From Erythroxylum novogranatense (lineage: Eukaryota > Streptophyta > Magnoliopsida > Malpighiales > Erythroxylaceae): a stretch of 64,000 nucleotides of DNA. This document shows positions 36,385 to 48,671 of this stretch, piece by piece. The position numbers were made by a program, and so were the translations under genes. Numbering within the stretch: position 1 is the first letter of the stretch; the number at the start of each line of letters is the position of its first letter. The notes under the pieces were generated by a model. It saw nothing but the letters and a program-made list of their open reading frames with translations. It was not told where the DNA came from and did not search any database. The stretch covers positions 72,995,387 to 73,059,386 of the forward strand of contig CM057225.1 in NCBI GenBank assembly GCA_029891385.1. The letters run 5' to 3'.

Positions 36385-38391
36385 GACAATTCATGTTTAA
36401 GATAAGTGTTTACGAAGCACTAATGGCATCTCATGCCACAATACATCATCAATATCAATATCTAAAATAAAAAAGATGTAAAAACCAATAATTCTTGAAG
36501 TGTGTCTAAAGTCTTGCTTTTACAAAATCTAATTTCAAATACAAAAATATGCATAATCGAAATGAGGCCTTGACTCTTGATTTCTCGATCTCATTCTTTT
36601 CACCTGAAGATGGGATGAAAAGGGGGTGAGCTTGAAAGCTCATGGGTAACAGTTTTTAATCGATAAACAAGCAAAACCATTAAAATTATTCATTTGTCAT
36701 AGAAAATTCTTATTGAATTCAAGAAAAGCATAGTTTTCAACCAATTCACAATAATGCAAATCATATATGCATCAACTTGACAATTCACAGATGCAATGCA
36801 CAATAAATGGCTCTAGGGTTTCATGAAACAAAACAGAGAAATTGAAGTTTACCCTGTGAATAAAACGAGTTCACTTTTCGGATCTCGTAGGCCACAAGCG
36901 GGCAATCGGGAGAAGGCTTTATGTCGACGTGCACGTGACTACGAAATGATTCCTCTCTCACCCAAACACAATCAAAGCTTATGCTCAATTCAATCATTCA
37001 AAATTTCATATTATCATGCTTTTTCTTCTTTCCATTCAAATCAAAACACCATGACACAATTCAATGGCATAACATGATCATATATCACAATGCATTTTTT
37101 TACACATTCACAACAATTCAAATCCAACCCATGAAACATATACACATATATAAGCAAAATTTTTAAATCATTTAAAATAGTATATGCACATTTATGAAGT
37201 ACTTGAAATCATTTTATTCTCTTGATTTGGAAAAAAACTTTAATGTCTTATTATTCAATTATAAACATGAAACCCACCTTATTTCGCTTGATAATCCAAA
37301 CTCAATTGTTCCCTCCCTCTTACTCTTGGATATGGTTTCTCTTGATTTTCTAAATCAAACCAATTTTCCATTCAATTCCAATTTAACAAAATTCCTAAAA
37401 CTTCAAAATCACAACAAATGAAATCAACACAAATCAAACTCAAGCCTAACCTACCCATAATCCATCAAGGTTAGAAAACCCAAAACCTAGCTTAAAAACC
37501 CTAAAATCAAAAGGGTTCCCCTTAAACCATCTTCTTTCTCCATTCATCCATAACACAAAGAAAAACCCTTTCTTTTTATAACTGCTTCTCTAACAAAGCA
37601 AGAAGAAAAATAAAGCTTACCTTGAACAAATCTTCTTCCTTCTTCTTCTTCTTTCCTTTTTTTTTCTTCCTTTTCTCTCTTCTTCCATGATTTTCTCCTT
37701 CTTCTCTTCTTTCTCTACGTTTTTCTCTCTTTTCTTTTGTTTTTCACGACATCTTCTCTCTTCCTCTTCTTATTTCAAGACAACATTTTAGTTGTCTTTC
37801 CCATTTTGCTCCTTATTTAAGCATTCTTTCCATATTTACCCTCCTTTTGTCTTTATAACTAACATCTTATACTTATAAATCCTTGACTATTTATCATGGA
37901 AAAATTGAAGGAATTTGATAACACTTCCTTCTATAAAAATGTTCCCCATTGTCTTAATTTTCTAATGACACCAAAATCATTCAATTTGGTTCAGAAATCA
38001 GAAAGTTATATCCCAGACATTTTCGAACTATTCTTATACTAAAACAATATTCTATACTCAACTTCCATACAAAAATTGAAATTTTTAAAAACTAAATTAG
38101 AACTCAATTTCATCAGATAATTTGTATCCCTATTTCTCTAGTTTAATCCAAATTAAGAATCACCTTATTTGAATAACTAGAGAAAAAGTTATGACTAAAA
38201 CACCGAATCATACTCAATGAATATGTTTCAACTTATAACTTCCAATATTTCACATATAACCCATCTTGTACTAACTACCTTTTCTACTTCATTTCAAATT
38301 CAAAAATTCTTCTTTTCTTTAAACATAAATAATCGTCAATAATTTCTCATTTAATAGTTCTAACTTTGAAAAAATAATTCGGGGTCCAACA

Positions 38392-38396
38392 CTGCC
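38392..38396. repeat. Target-site duplication CTGCC, right copy (J)
   Basis: Second copy of the duplication seen at 35026-35030. The integrase reading of element A resumes immediately after it. Confidence 0.88.
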
Positions 38397-39298
38397 CATA
38401 ACTTATTAGAGAGTGGCTTCTACTGTACCTCATTATTTAAGTATGTATACATCTTTTGCAAGTCATGTGATAGGTGTTAAAAGTTAGGTAACTTGTCTCA
38501 TCAAAACCAAATGCCACAAATTCCCATTCTTTTATGTGAAAATTTTTATGTTTGGGTTATTGACTTTATAGGACCTTTTCCTCCATCTTTTGATTTTAAT
38601 TATATATTGCTTATTGTTAATTATGTTTCCAAATGGGTAGAAGCTAAAGCCACCAAAGCTAATGATGCCAAAGTTATTGCAACTTTTATCAAATCTAACA
38701 TCCTTTCTAGGTTCAAAATGCTAAAGGCAATCATAACTAACAGGGGAACCCATTTTTACAATAGGGTGATAGAAACGATGTTTAAAAATATCACATCAAA
38801 CACAAGATTTCCACATCTTACGATCCCCAGACCAATGGCCAAGTTGAAGTGTCAAATTGAGAAATTAATTCAATCCTAGAGAAAACAGTTTAGCTCAAAG
38901 GATTGAAGCTTAAGGATGGAAGATGCATTGTGGGCTTATATGATGACTTATAAGATGCCAATTAGGATATCTCTATATAGACTGATGTTTAGGAATCCAT
39001 GTCATATTCCAATGGAGATGTAACAGAAGGCTTATTATAGAGCAATGTAATATGAATTTTGATATGCAGGAGTGCATAGAAAATTGCAATTGCAAAAGTT
39101 AGAGGAGATGTGGAACTACTTCTATTAGAATACAATGATATATAAGGAAAAAAAATTAAGACTTGTCATGATCCCGTTGGCTTGGTCCATTTATTGTTAC
39201 TCACGTCTTTCCTTTTGGTATAGTAGAGAAACGGAGTTTGAAAACAAAAAAAAGACATTCAAAGAGAATGGTCATCACCTGAAACCATAGAATGAGGG
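38397..39298 (+). pseudogene. Athila-like integrase core, element A (part 2)
   Basis: Plus-strand integrase. The HHCC finger remnant near 38400-38470 is followed by the core. The first catalytic Asp is in WVIDFIGPFPPSF, followed by LLIVNYVSKWVEAKATKAND. The second catalytic position is changed: IITNRGTHF has Asn where the family has Asp (one G-to-A change). The Glu region (NGQVEVSN) lies in another frame after a frameshift near 38820. Further on, LFRNPCH-like and PMEM text and a SLKTKK segment mark the C-terminal part. Stops and frameshifts make it non-functional. It ends at 39298, where B is inserted, and its last residues continue at 54230. Confidence 0.82.
39294..39298. repeat. Imperfect target-site duplication GAGGG, left copy (B)
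   Basis: GAGGG before the first B LTR pairs with AAGGG at 54225-54229 after the second (4 of 5 match). Removing B and one copy restores continuous homology in the A pol end. Confidence 0.7.
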
Positions 39299-40866
39299 TG
39301 ATATATGTTTAATTGTTGATATATTTAATCATTTACACTTAGCGACTAATGACATGAAAATGCTTAAGATACTTGCTTTAATTTATATATAAGTTTTAGG
39401 TACAATTTGGAAGCAAATAAATTAAGGTGAGTCGAAAGTAATGCATATGGGTTATTTTCTAAAGATCAATTTTTACTTGTTTTCATGGAGCAAGAAGGAA
39501 AAAATTAAATGACAAGAAAAATGAAACACAGAGAAGAAGAAAATTTTAAAAGTAAGCAGCTAGAAAAATAAACAAAAATGACAGTGGAAGATGAAGAAAA
39601 CACAGAGGATAAGACAGTAATGGCAACGGAATGCAGAAGATTGAGTTCAACACAGACGTTGTGCAATGCAAACAGTGTTTGCATAACGTAGATAGTAGCT
39701 GCGTTTAACACAAATAGCTATGTTAAATGCAGCATTGAATATAAGAGAGCGAGGCCTGTGAAGTTTTTTTGCGTGAAAAGTATGCGTGACCTAATATACT
39801 TATTTTTCACATACAAGCTACAATAGAGGGAGGGGTGGCAGTGAGAGCTGGCGTGAGGTGTGAACAGTGTCCTGGAACAAAAAATCCCCAAGAGAAATTG
39901 TCACATCATAGCACGTAGAGAAGAACAGTGAGGGCTGGGTAATAGGGTAGTCAAGTAAAAACAAAGGGGGTCTTCAGTGGGGCTACAACATGGGGGTTGA
40001 TGCATTTTTTCGAGAAAAATCCATGAAGGGCTAGATGCCCCGATGTCGGTTCAGAGGCAACATCGATGTCGATGACCCGGGTGAAGTTTTTTTAATTATT
40101 TTGTTGTTTCTTTATCTTATTAAAAATTGATTATGTTATCCTATGTTAACTGATTTGGGTATTGTGTATGGATAATCGAATTTTTATTATTGTGCAGTTA
40201 TTTATGTATGGGTTAGGTGTAAAGATGATTTTAATGCGTTCATTGAATCGTTTAATTGCAAACCCATTTCTAAAATTTTGATATAATCAATAATTGTTAT
40301 GTTGAAATTCATGTGTAGCGACTAATGATTCGTAATCATTAGGGATAACATAACCTAGGTTAAATGATGCATTGTATGTGGTTGTTTCCTTGGTTAATCG
40401 ATTTTTTTGATTCGTAATGCTACTGCCTAATTAAATCTAGAGATCGTATACTAGGTTATTCGATGGTTATGTTTAATTAACGATCATATCTTGATTAAAC
40501 AAAACCTAAGGGAAAACTCGAGTTAATTATTAACTCATAATTAATAGTTACTAGGAGAGGTTTGAGAACAACAAATTAATGAAATATGTTTAATTAAAGT
40601 GTAGGCCGAGATTGAACCAATAATCGGGTTCCTGCTGAATTCCCCACTTTTATCATTTTTGCATGTTTTATTTAATTTGTTTTTATTAGTTAGTTTTATT
40701 TTATTTTCTTAATTAAAAAAATCCAAAACCCCTAGCTAAACATAAACACCAGTTACTTTCATTTCATAAACTTTGCACACATTCTTTGCGGGATCGACTT
40801 AGACTCACCACTGGTATAGTAGTAGTCTAGTTATTTTATTTTGATTAATGTAACGACGTGTGGTCA
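39299..40866 (+). repeat. 5' LTR of B
   Basis: Starts TGATATATGTTTAATTG and ends GTGTGGTCA, collinear with 52708-54224 (shared AAGCAGCTAGAA, GCATTGAATATAAGAGAG and GAACAGTGTCCTGG text). A TATA-like AATATAAG near 39738 is the likely promoter. Scattered substitutions and small indels separate the two LTRs, suggesting an older insertion than C. Confidence 0.82.
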
Positions 40867-40868
40867 AT

Positions 40869-40889
40869 TTTGACGTCGTTTTCAGGGAG
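40869..40889 (+). promoter_or_regulatory. Primer binding site of B
   Basis: TTTGACGTCGTTTTCAGGGA follows the LTR by two bases and resembles the TGGCGCCGTTGCCGGGGA-type primer site of Athila/Tat elements, with several transitions. It differs from the Met-tRNA sites of the chromoviruses here. Confidence 0.65.
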
Positions 40890-40987
40890 TGCAGTGTTTT
40901 AGTTTTTGTTCGTGATTTAATTGGTGTTTTGTATATTTGTTTGTAATTGATTTTTCTGTTATTTTTTATCTTTTCGTTTTTTGTTTC

Positions 40988-41677
40988 ATGTTTGGAAAAA
41001 AAATTGATATGGACGGAAGTAATTTCTATTGTAGCTCATATTCTCAATCATATATTAATGTTTGGACTAATCATCCTAAATTTTGTTATAGATTGGATAA
41101 TCATCAGAATTGCTTCCATGATAGTTTGCAGGAAGTACAACAATTCTCATACAGACCAGAAGCTTCCTATCATGACTCCAGTCCATCTTTGGAAGACTTG
41201 ATTACTATTGTGATAACTAATACTATGCAGTTACAGCAAAATACTCTACAATTCCATAAGGGTGGAGGGCAATTTCCAAAAAACACATGGTCTAGTGCCC
41301 AAGATTTCGAGAGTCAATATGATTCAGGTGCATCTTTAGAAGAACTTGTTAAGAATCTAGCTGCTAACAATTTGCAATTTCAACAAGTTACGCAGTAGCA
41401 GTTGCAACAATTCTGATAGGAAACAAAAACAAGCCAACAGAGAATGGAACATAAATGGGTTAGATGGCAATAAGGCTAAATTGCCTAGAATCGCAAAGCG
41501 AAGAGGAGCAGCCGTATTAACCTGAGGTGTACCCAATGGACATTTGTATGGAAACTTTACAAAGTGATGAGGAGCTTGAGAATTTTGAGGTCAAACGTCA
41601 ATGAATTGCTTGTGTCGAAGAAGTTTAGAAGGAGTTCAAATTCAAAAGGGACACATCTTCTAGCTTGGAGGTTATTG
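40988..41677 (+). pseudogene. Gag-like remnant of B
   Basis: The first in-frame ATG is at 40988 (MFGKKIDMDG...). The frame runs to a TAG after QFQQVTQ at 41398. Two related segments, SPSLEDLITIVITNTMQLQQ and GASLEELVKNLAANNLQFQQ, match the reiterated leucine/glutamine-rich part of Athila-type gag N-termini. Beyond the stop, degenerate text (MEHKW, EVYPMDI) continues in shifted frames to 41677, where C is inserted, and resumes at 50856. No capsid, zinc knuckle or pol domain follows. I regard it as a broken gag that may never have been complete in this derivative. Confidence 0.6.
41673..41677. repeat. Target-site duplication TATTG, left copy (C)
   Basis: TATTG precedes the TG of the C LTR, and the identical pentamer at 50851-50855 follows the CA of the other. 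Confidence 0.93.
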
Positions 41678-43811
41678 TGTTGGACCCCGCTGCCGGAGCC
41701 CAACGTCGGACATGAGAGCGTGGCGGGAAAACGTACTAATAATACATTTAGAAATAAAGACCCGCGGAAGGTTAATGGGCCGACTGGAAAACATACTTGA
41801 AACCTGCTTTCATGTGATTTAATAACAAATTTATAATTCATGCTTAACTTCATAATTCATGCTCCAAAAGATGAGTTTCATAAAGCATTAAGAATATCTC
41901 AAACCAAATTACAACTTTGAGTTCAAGAGCCAAAAATCTAAAACACTCTTGAACCAATGATACTTGGAATGTAACCAAAGTCTTGACTTCCAAAAAATAT
42001 AATATTGAAAATAAACAAACATAACAAAATAGAAACGGGAGTGCTGCCGAAACTCATGACTCACTCGATCTCTTGCTCGTCACCTGTATGGGGGAGATTA
42101 AAGGGGGTGAGCTATAAAGCTCGTGGGAACATATTTATAATATCGCAATAAGCAAAATATTCAAAAATAACTCATTGTCGTGGTACTTGTTGAAATCATA
42201 ATCATTGATCATGTATATGTCATTGTCTTGAAAGATACTTAATTCTTGAAACAATTCATGATGCATGTCACATAATAAATCATAACACATAACATATCAT
42301 AATGGTTTGGGTTGTCCCTGGTTCGTGACGTACTACACATGCCATCGAAATGTTGATGTGTAGACGTAGTTTCGTGAGGGAATCCTTGTGAGAAACCGTG
42401 TGCCACGGTCGGGCAAGCGGGAGAAGCCTTTTCGTGAGTCAATGTGCACTTGACTATCGTGAGGGACACCGCAAACCCACATAAGTATGCTTAATTCATA
42501 TTCTTGTAAACTTGTTTGCCAAACTGGCACTTGCTTGTAAACTTGCTTGTCATGTATTTCGTAATACTTGATTTCATGCACTTGTATTCATGAAAGGAAA
42601 GAACTCCTTTGTGAAAATCTTGATAATAATCATGAATGCAAATCACAATGCAGAATATAATCATTCATGGTAGTATGCAATGCGATCGTGGATGATGTAA
42701 TGTAAATGCATGAGATCTTGCTTGATTGGAACTAAACAATGAGTAACTTATATACTTTATTATAAACATGAACCCACCTGAATTCCTTGCTTGCCTTGCC
42801 TAGGAATGATTTTCCTCTTGAGCCTCTTGATCCTCTTGCCTCTCTTGTTCTCCTAAAATAAGAACCAAAATTCCATTCAATAATTCATGCTGAAACAAAA
42901 GTTCCATTCTTAACTTCCATCAAAAACTCCATATTCTTAGAAACTAATTCATCACTTCATCACTTCATAAGACTTGTAGATCTATCTCTCTAGTTCACAA
43001 CGCTTCTGAAATCACCCCAAAAGGACTTCTATAGCAAAAGATATGATCAAAACACTAAAAATAACCATTCTGGAAAAATTGGGCTCATGGTTTCGGTCTC
43101 GCACATCGCGGCGTCTGGCTCTATTTCGCCATGACGTCGGCCTTCGACGACGACATAGCGTGCGGACGGGAGCTTCGTCTTCCCGAACCCATAATCCGCC
43201 ATTATCAACCTCAAAACCTTCCCTTATTCTACTACAACACATCCAACCCATAAATCAAGTCATATACTATCATTCTGAACTTATTCTAACACCAAAAACA
43301 TCAAAAACACAACAACCCAAGCAAATCTACAAATCTTCACCATAACCCTAAACCAACGATTTCTACTCATTTCCAGCAAAACAAAGGTTCAATCCAACTC
43401 AAACTAAGATAAAAGAGTTAATCTTACCTTAAGAATGCTTGAAATCTTTTGGAAAACCACCTGGAACAAACTTCCTCTTCTTCTCCCTCACCGCTGACTC
43501 TCTTCGTTCTTCTCCTCTATTTTCTCTTCCTCTTTTCTTCTTTCTTTCTTTTCTTCTTTTAATTTCTTAAACCTAAAAACATGGGCAAGGACTATTATAC
43601 CCTCCTACACTTAGCCTAAAACTTCTAAACTCCAATACCTTGACCATTTTTCCCTTAAACATTTTACTCTTCCATAAACATTATTCCATACTAATCTCAA
43701 AATTTCAAATTTTCTATAATATTTTCCATAAAATCAAACTATACCATAAATCATAAATCAAAATAATTCATGCTTAATAACTTCAAGAAAACAAAAATTT
43801 GGGGTCCAACA
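41678..43811 (-). repeat. 3' LTR of C
   Basis: 2134 bp, TGTTGGACCCCGCTGCC...GGGGTCCAACA. Nearly the same as the partner except around the GC-rich stretch 43083-43190 and at many one-base indels. It carries the GGTGAGCT(ATA)AAGCTC hairpin near 42106-42121 and the GCGGGAGAAGCC block near 42417, shared with E, G and J. Confidence 0.94.
43083..43190. repeat. GC-rich island in C 3' LTR
   Basis: CpG-rich text (ATCGCGGCGTC, CATGACGTCGG, CGACGACGAC) inside an AT-rich LTR. The partner LTR has a longer, differently arranged version at 50067-50215 with repeated GACGTC palindromes; the flanks are nearly identical. Confidence 0.7.
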
Positions 43812-43825
43812 TTTCTCCCCCTCTT
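43812..43825 (-). promoter_or_regulatory. Polypurine tract of C
   Basis: Minus strand AAGAGGGGGAGAAA abuts the LTR start TGTTGGACCCC. The integrase tail frame (FFQEGEK) reads through it. Confidence 0.9.
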
Positions 43826-44378
43826 GAAAGAAAATTCGTTCTCGAAATTTACCTGAATCATCGAAAAGACTTGGATACTTCTCTTTCATGGCATCCCTAG
43901 GCTCCCACGTGGCTTCTTCCACTGCATGGTTCGTCCACAGAACCTTAACTAGCTGAACTATCTTATTCCTGAGGACCTTTTCTTTGGTGTCTAAGATTGC
44001 TACTAGAATCTCCTCATAACTTAAGTCGTCTCTCAACTGAATGTCTGAAACCTGAATGACATGAGAAGGATCTGATCTGTACCTCCTCAGCATGGAAACG
44101 TGAAAGACATCATGGATCTGAGACAACTCTGGTGGTAACGCCAACCTGTAAGCTAAAGGTCCGATCCTCTCAAGAATCTCATACGGACCTACATATCTTA
44201 GACTTAACTTGCCTTTCTTTCCAAACCGTAATACTCCCTTCCAAGGAGATGTCTTGAGAAACACCTTCTCACCGACTTCATAATCCATCTCCTTCCGATG
44301 AGCATTAGTGTAACTCTTCATCCTTTCCTGAACTGCTTTAAGCCGCTGCTTAACCAGATTGACTTTATCCACTGTCAC
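43812..44378 (-). pseudogene. Integrase C-terminus with chromodomain-like tail, element C
   Basis: Minus strand: VDKVNLVKQRLKAVQ, DYEVGEKVFLKTSPWKGVLR, GPYEILERIGPLAYRLALP and DVFHVSMLRRYRSD, then a tail with VLRNKIVQLVKVLWTNHAVE and EATWEP. The tail matches the chromodomain position in Tekay/Del chromoviruses, likely directing insertion to modified chromatin. It is one frame off from the integrase core (44375-45034), with the shift near 44375-44380. The open frame continues past the PPT into the LTR, so the natural stop is unclear. Confidence 0.88.
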
Positions 44379-45034
44379 TGAATCAGCTCTGGTCCAACCA
44401 GCTTCCTCTCTCCCTCTTCATCCCAGCATAACGGAGTCCTGCACCTCCTTCCATACAATGCCTCATATGGAGCCATCTGAATGCTCGAATGGTACGAGTT
44501 ATTGTAAGCAAACTCGACCAACGGCAAATGCTCATCCCAAGCTCCATTGAAATCCATAACACATGCCCTGAGCATTCCCTTAAGTGTCTGAATGGTCCTC
44601 TCAGATTGGCCATCCATCTGAGGATGAAATGCCGTACTAAAATGCAGCTTAGTACCTAAAGCTTCCTGCAAGCTTCCCCAAAATCTCGATGTGAACCGAG
44701 GATCCCTGTCAGACACTATAGAATCTGGAATCCCATGCAATCTTACCACCTCATCAATATACTTCCTGGCTAGCACATGCAATGAATCAGTCTGCTTGAT
44801 TGCCAGAAAATGGGCTGACTTCGTCAACCGATCCACTATGACCCATATGGCATCATGCTTCCTACTAGTCTTAGGCAAACCCATCAAAAAATCCATGGTT
44901 ACTCTTTGCCACTTCCACTCAGGAATAGACAATGACCTTAACTTGCCTGAAGGCGCCTGGTGTTCAGCCTTGACTTGCTGACACACGAGACACTTCTCGA
45001 CATACTCGCTACATCCCTCTTCATGCCCTTCCAC
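44375..45034 (-). pseudogene. Integrase core, element C
   Basis: 219 codons on minus. The second half of the zinc finger ([16 protein letters not shown]) is followed by the catalytic core with Asp in TMDFLMGLP, Asp in IVSDRDPRFTSRFW and Glu in MDGQSERT, so all three acidic residues are present (MDGQSER where TDGQSER is usual). Then come FAYNNSYHSS and APYEALYGRRCRTPLCW. The first half of the HHCC finger is separated by a frameshift near 45035-45069. It matches the F core domain by domain but is clearly a different family. Confidence 0.88.
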
Positions 45035-45068
45035 CGAAATGCTCTCTCAAATCTCTGACATCCTGGTG

Positions 45069-45791
45069 CTACTGGTGCATGGCATAAGGCGACAGTGCCT
45101 CATCCAAAATCTCATCCTTAACTTCCTTGCTATCTGGAATACAAAGTCTGTCCCCCACTGTCATGAGTCCATCCTCTCTCACCACTACCTCCGAAACCTT
45201 ACCATTCTGAATTTCCTCCCTAAGCTTGCTCAACTCTGCATCCTGTGCCTGCAACTCCCTAACCTTCTCCCGAAGTATAGGCCTTACTCTGAAAGTAGCT
45301 AGGAGGCAATTTGGTTCCTCCTGCTTCAAGCTTATCTTAAGCTTGGCCATCTCCTCCAATAAAGGAAGATAAACTGTCTGAACATGAGCAATGGAAGACT
45401 TTCTGCTCAAAGCATCCGCCACTACATTCACTTTACCTGGATGGTACTCAATCAACAAATCATAGTCCTTGAGCAGCTCAATCCACCTTCTCTGTCTCAA
45501 ATTCAACTCCTTCTGGCTCAATAAGTACTTGAGGCTCTTGTGATCTGTAAAGATCCTGGTCTGAACACCATAAAGATAATGTCTCCAAATCTTCAAGGCA
45601 AAGATCACTGCTGCTAACTCCAAGTCATGAGTCGGATAATTCAACTCATACTGCTTCAGTTGCCTTGAATCATAAGCTATCACCCTGTCTCCCTGCATCA
45701 ATACACAACCTAGACCCTTCCTCGAGGCATCACTGTACACTGTATAGCCCTCATCACCAGAAGGCAAAATCAGCACTAGAGCACTTGTCAA
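45069..45791 (-). pseudogene. RNase H and start of integrase, element C
   Basis: 240 codons on minus. The RNase H acidic residues lie in [35 protein letters not shown] and [10 protein letters not shown], all intact. The frame then runs through the spacer into the integrase N-terminus (SPYAMH), where it stops; the zinc-finger half that follows lies in another frame. Upstream it is separated from RT by stops and a shift near 45792-45830. Homologous to 25237-26358 of F. Confidence 0.88.
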
Positions 45792-45828
45792 CCTGTGCTT
45801 GAGCTCCTCAAAGCTCTTCTGGCACTCG

Positions 45829-46479
45829 TCAGTCTAGATGAACTTCTGATTCTTCCTCAATAGCTTGGTCATCGGAGCAGCTATCATGGAGAATCCTTCT
45901 ACAAACCTCCCCGTAGTAACCTCGCGGACCTAGAAAACTCCTTACCTCAGCCGCTGTCTTGGGTGCATGCCAACTCACTACTGCTTCAACTTTCCTCAGA
46001 TCAACATGCACACCATCTTGTGAAATCACATGTCTAAGGAAGGTCACCTCATGAAGCCAAAACTCACACTTGCTGAACTTGGCATAAAGCTCTCTCTCCC
46101 TAAGAGTCTGCAATACAATCCTGAGATGCTCCTCATGCTCTTCTTCACTCTTAGAATACACCAGAATGTCATCTATAAACACTATGACAAACTGATCCAG
46201 AAACTCCCTGAAGACCTTGTTCATAAGATCCATGAAAGCAGCTGGAGCATTGGTCAAGCCGAAAGGCATAACCAAAAACTCATAGTGCCCATAACGAGTC
46301 CTGAATGTTGTCTTGCTCACATCAGACTCCTTGATTTGGAGTTGATGATAGCCTGACCTGAGATCAATCTTGGAGAAAACCCGCGCTCCCTGCAGCTGAT
46401 CAAACAGATCATCTATCCGTGGCAACGGATACTTGTTCTTAATTGTCACCTTATTAAGTCTTCGATAATCAATGCACAT
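45829..46479 (-). pseudogene. Reverse transcriptase, element C
   Basis: Minus strand, with [41 protein letters not shown] and the catalytic [11 protein letters not shown] all visible, so fingers and palm are complete. The start is cut off from the protease by a frameshift near 46480-46620. After [15 protein letters not shown] the text goes out of frame ([14 protein letters not shown] text expected from F), marking another frameshift near 45925. Confidence 0.88.
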
Positions 46480-46596
46480 CCGCCATGTTCCATCCTTTTT
46501 CTTAACAAATGTAATCGGTGCTCCCCGAGGAGACGAACTAGGCTCGACATACCCTTCTCTAACAGTTCCTCCAACTGTTCCTTAAGCTCCTCAACT

Positions 46597-47361
46597 CTAC
46601 CGGAGCCATCCTGTATATGGGATAGAAATAGGCGTGGTTCCGGGAATCAAGTCAATGGCAAACTCAATTTCCCTCACCGGTGGCAAACCTGGTAACTCAT
46701 CTGGGAACACATCTGGAAACTCCCTCACAATCGGGAAATCCTCTAACTTCCCTTCATGCACATCGGCATCCACAACATGCGCCAAGAAAGCTTCACATCC
46801 CTGGCCCATCATTCTTTCAGCCAACATAGCTGAAATCAGTCTTGGCGATGGTGTCTTCCTATCCCCTCTGAAGATCACCTTCTCACCATTGCCCAGATCA
46901 AACTCTACCTCTTTCCGACCACAATCCAACTTGGCCAGATACTTCTCCATGGTATCCATCCCCAGAATAACATCTAAACCTCTAAGGTCTAGCGGTAGTA
47001 AGTCCACTACCAATCTAGCACCATCTATGAAGAGCTCACACTGCTCATACACCTGACTGATCACCACATTCCTCCCTAGAGGAGTACTAACAATCAAGGG
47101 CCTATCCAAAGGCACAGAACTCACACCATGCAATGCTATGCTAGCAGAAACAAAAGAGTGCGTGGAATCAGAATCAATCAAAATAAATACTGTTGAATCA
47201 AGTAACTGAGCCATACCCGTGACAACCTCAGGTGCGGCTGCAGCTTCCTTTCTGGTCATGGCAAACACTCTTGCCGGTGCCTGACCCCTTGGCCTTCCTG
47301 GAGGAACAGTCTTCCTTGCAGTCCCCGTAATCGCCACCTCGATGCTCGGTGCGGTTCCCAT
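46597..47361 (-). pseudogene. Aspartic protease region, element C
   Basis: Minus strand. The protease active-site segment reads FILIDSDSTHSFVS: the catalytic Asp is present but the Gly two residues later is Asp, which should disable the D-S/T-G active site (one G-to-A change). GLDVILGMDTMEKY follows, and then the linker to RT (FPDVFPDELPGLPPVREIEF, IDLIPGTTPISIP). The frame breaks shortly after, before the RT start. Element F has DPG at the same place. Confidence 0.85.
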
Positions 47362-47588
47362 TGTCTCTGCACGCTAGAGCTCAAATCGGACCCCTCTTGT
47401 CTCGGTGCCTGAGGACAATGCTTAGCTATATGTCCCTTCTCTCCGCATCTGAAACAAACTCCAAGTGATCTGAGGCACTCTCCCTGATGGTGTTTCCCAC
47501 ACTGGTCACATAAGGAATAAGTGAACCCGCTCCTTCCAGCTCTACCTGTGCCTCCCACATTAGAGGCTTGCCCTGAAACGGCTCTCAC
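47256..47588 (-). pseudogene. Nucleocapsid zinc knuckle, element C
   Basis: Minus-strand segment with CDQCGKHHQGEC followed by a CCHC knuckle CFRCGEKGHIAKHC (C-x2-C-x4-H-x4-C), which binds element RNA during packaging. The frame differs from that of the protease just downstream, with which it overlaps by about 100 bp, so a frameshift lies between them. It is also separated from the capsid part of gag by broken text at 47590-47787. Confidence 0.83.
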
Positions 47589-47787
47589 CTGCTTGTTCTG
47601 GTAGCCCCACCGCTACCCACTTCACTCGATCGTGAAGCGCTCCTCGTGCTCCTCTCGAGCAATGGAGCACTAGCACCCTTCCCGAAAGTCTCGCTCCTGT
47701 TCTTCCTCTTCTTGTTCGCTTCATTCTGATATTCTCCGACTTCTCACTGGAGAGCAAAGATCCACTAATCGTTGGTAGTCACATAAA

Positions 47788-48509
47788 TTATGAATCGGAC
47801 TTTCTCCCGATCCCTAAGTGAAGACCTCCTTCAAACTTATGGCACTTGTCTTCCTCTGTTGCCACAATGTTAGCTGCATATCGTGAAAGCTGCGTGAACT
47901 TCAACTCATACTCGCTCACACTCATGTCCCTCTGCATAAGATTCAGAAATTCTCTAGCCTTCTCCTGCACATAGACCCTGGAGAGATACTTCTTTCTGAA
48001 CACTTCTACAAAGTCCCTCCATGTCAGCATCGAAGGAACAACCTGACTGTGGGGCACTGATTCCCGCTAATGCAGTGTGTCACCCTGCAACAAACTGACT
48101 GCATAATCCAGCTTGTCCTCATCTGAGCATCTCATCTAAACTAGAACCCTTTCGGTCCTCTTCAACCAGGCTTCAGCCTCTTCTGGATTGGTAGTCCCAC
48201 TGAAATCCTGACCCCAAACTTTGAGCTTGTCATCTGTCCTCCTCATCTCGGAGCTTGCATCGGCATCTAAGATCCCTGTCCCATGGCATACGTGAAAGCC
48301 TAAGCAAAGGCTTGAAAGAAACTCGGATCCATGGGAGTTCCCTGAGGCATAGGAGGAGGCAGAGGAGGCACTTCTTGTTGCAAACTAGGTGCCTCTAAAA
48401 TCCGAACAGAATGTGTCCCGGCATTCTGAGGAATATGGGATTCATCCGTACTCCCCTGACGAGAATAAGATCGAGTCATAGCTCCCCGAATTCTCCTTCG
48501 AGGTGGCAT
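47788..48509 (-). pseudogene. Gag capsid region, element C
   Basis: A clear ATG at 48509 starts MPPRRRIRGAMTRSYSRQGS, the usual opening of chromovirus gag. A TAG at about 48302-48300 (one C-to-T change from CAG) ends the first piece. The middle part is in pieces over 48060-48300. The last piece (48057-47788) reads LTWRDFVEVFRKKYLSRVYV and MSVSEYELKFTQLSRYAAN, the core of the Ty3/gypsy capsid. So the start is good but the protein cannot be made whole. Confidence 0.83.
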
Positions 48510-48655
48510 GTTCACTCCTTGAATAGAAAACCATTGAAAACTTTAGTTCAAGTACGACAATTTTCAAAATATGCAAAAACAGTTCAAAGCGTGTAAAGCC
48601 ATGCAAGTTATTTCTTGAAAGCAATGTCATGTAGCCCTAGATCAAAAACCTAGGC

Positions 48656-48667
48656 GCTCTGATACCA
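48656..48667 (-). promoter_or_regulatory. Primer binding site of C
   Basis: Minus strand TGGTATCAGAGC, an exact match to the complement of the initiator Met-tRNA 3' end, four bases from the 5' LTR. Confidence 0.9.
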
Positions 48668-48671
48668 AACA

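Noticed and set aside
43043..47056. Plus-strand open frames opposite C
   Set aside because: Shadows of the minus-strand pol or of the GC-rich LTR island.
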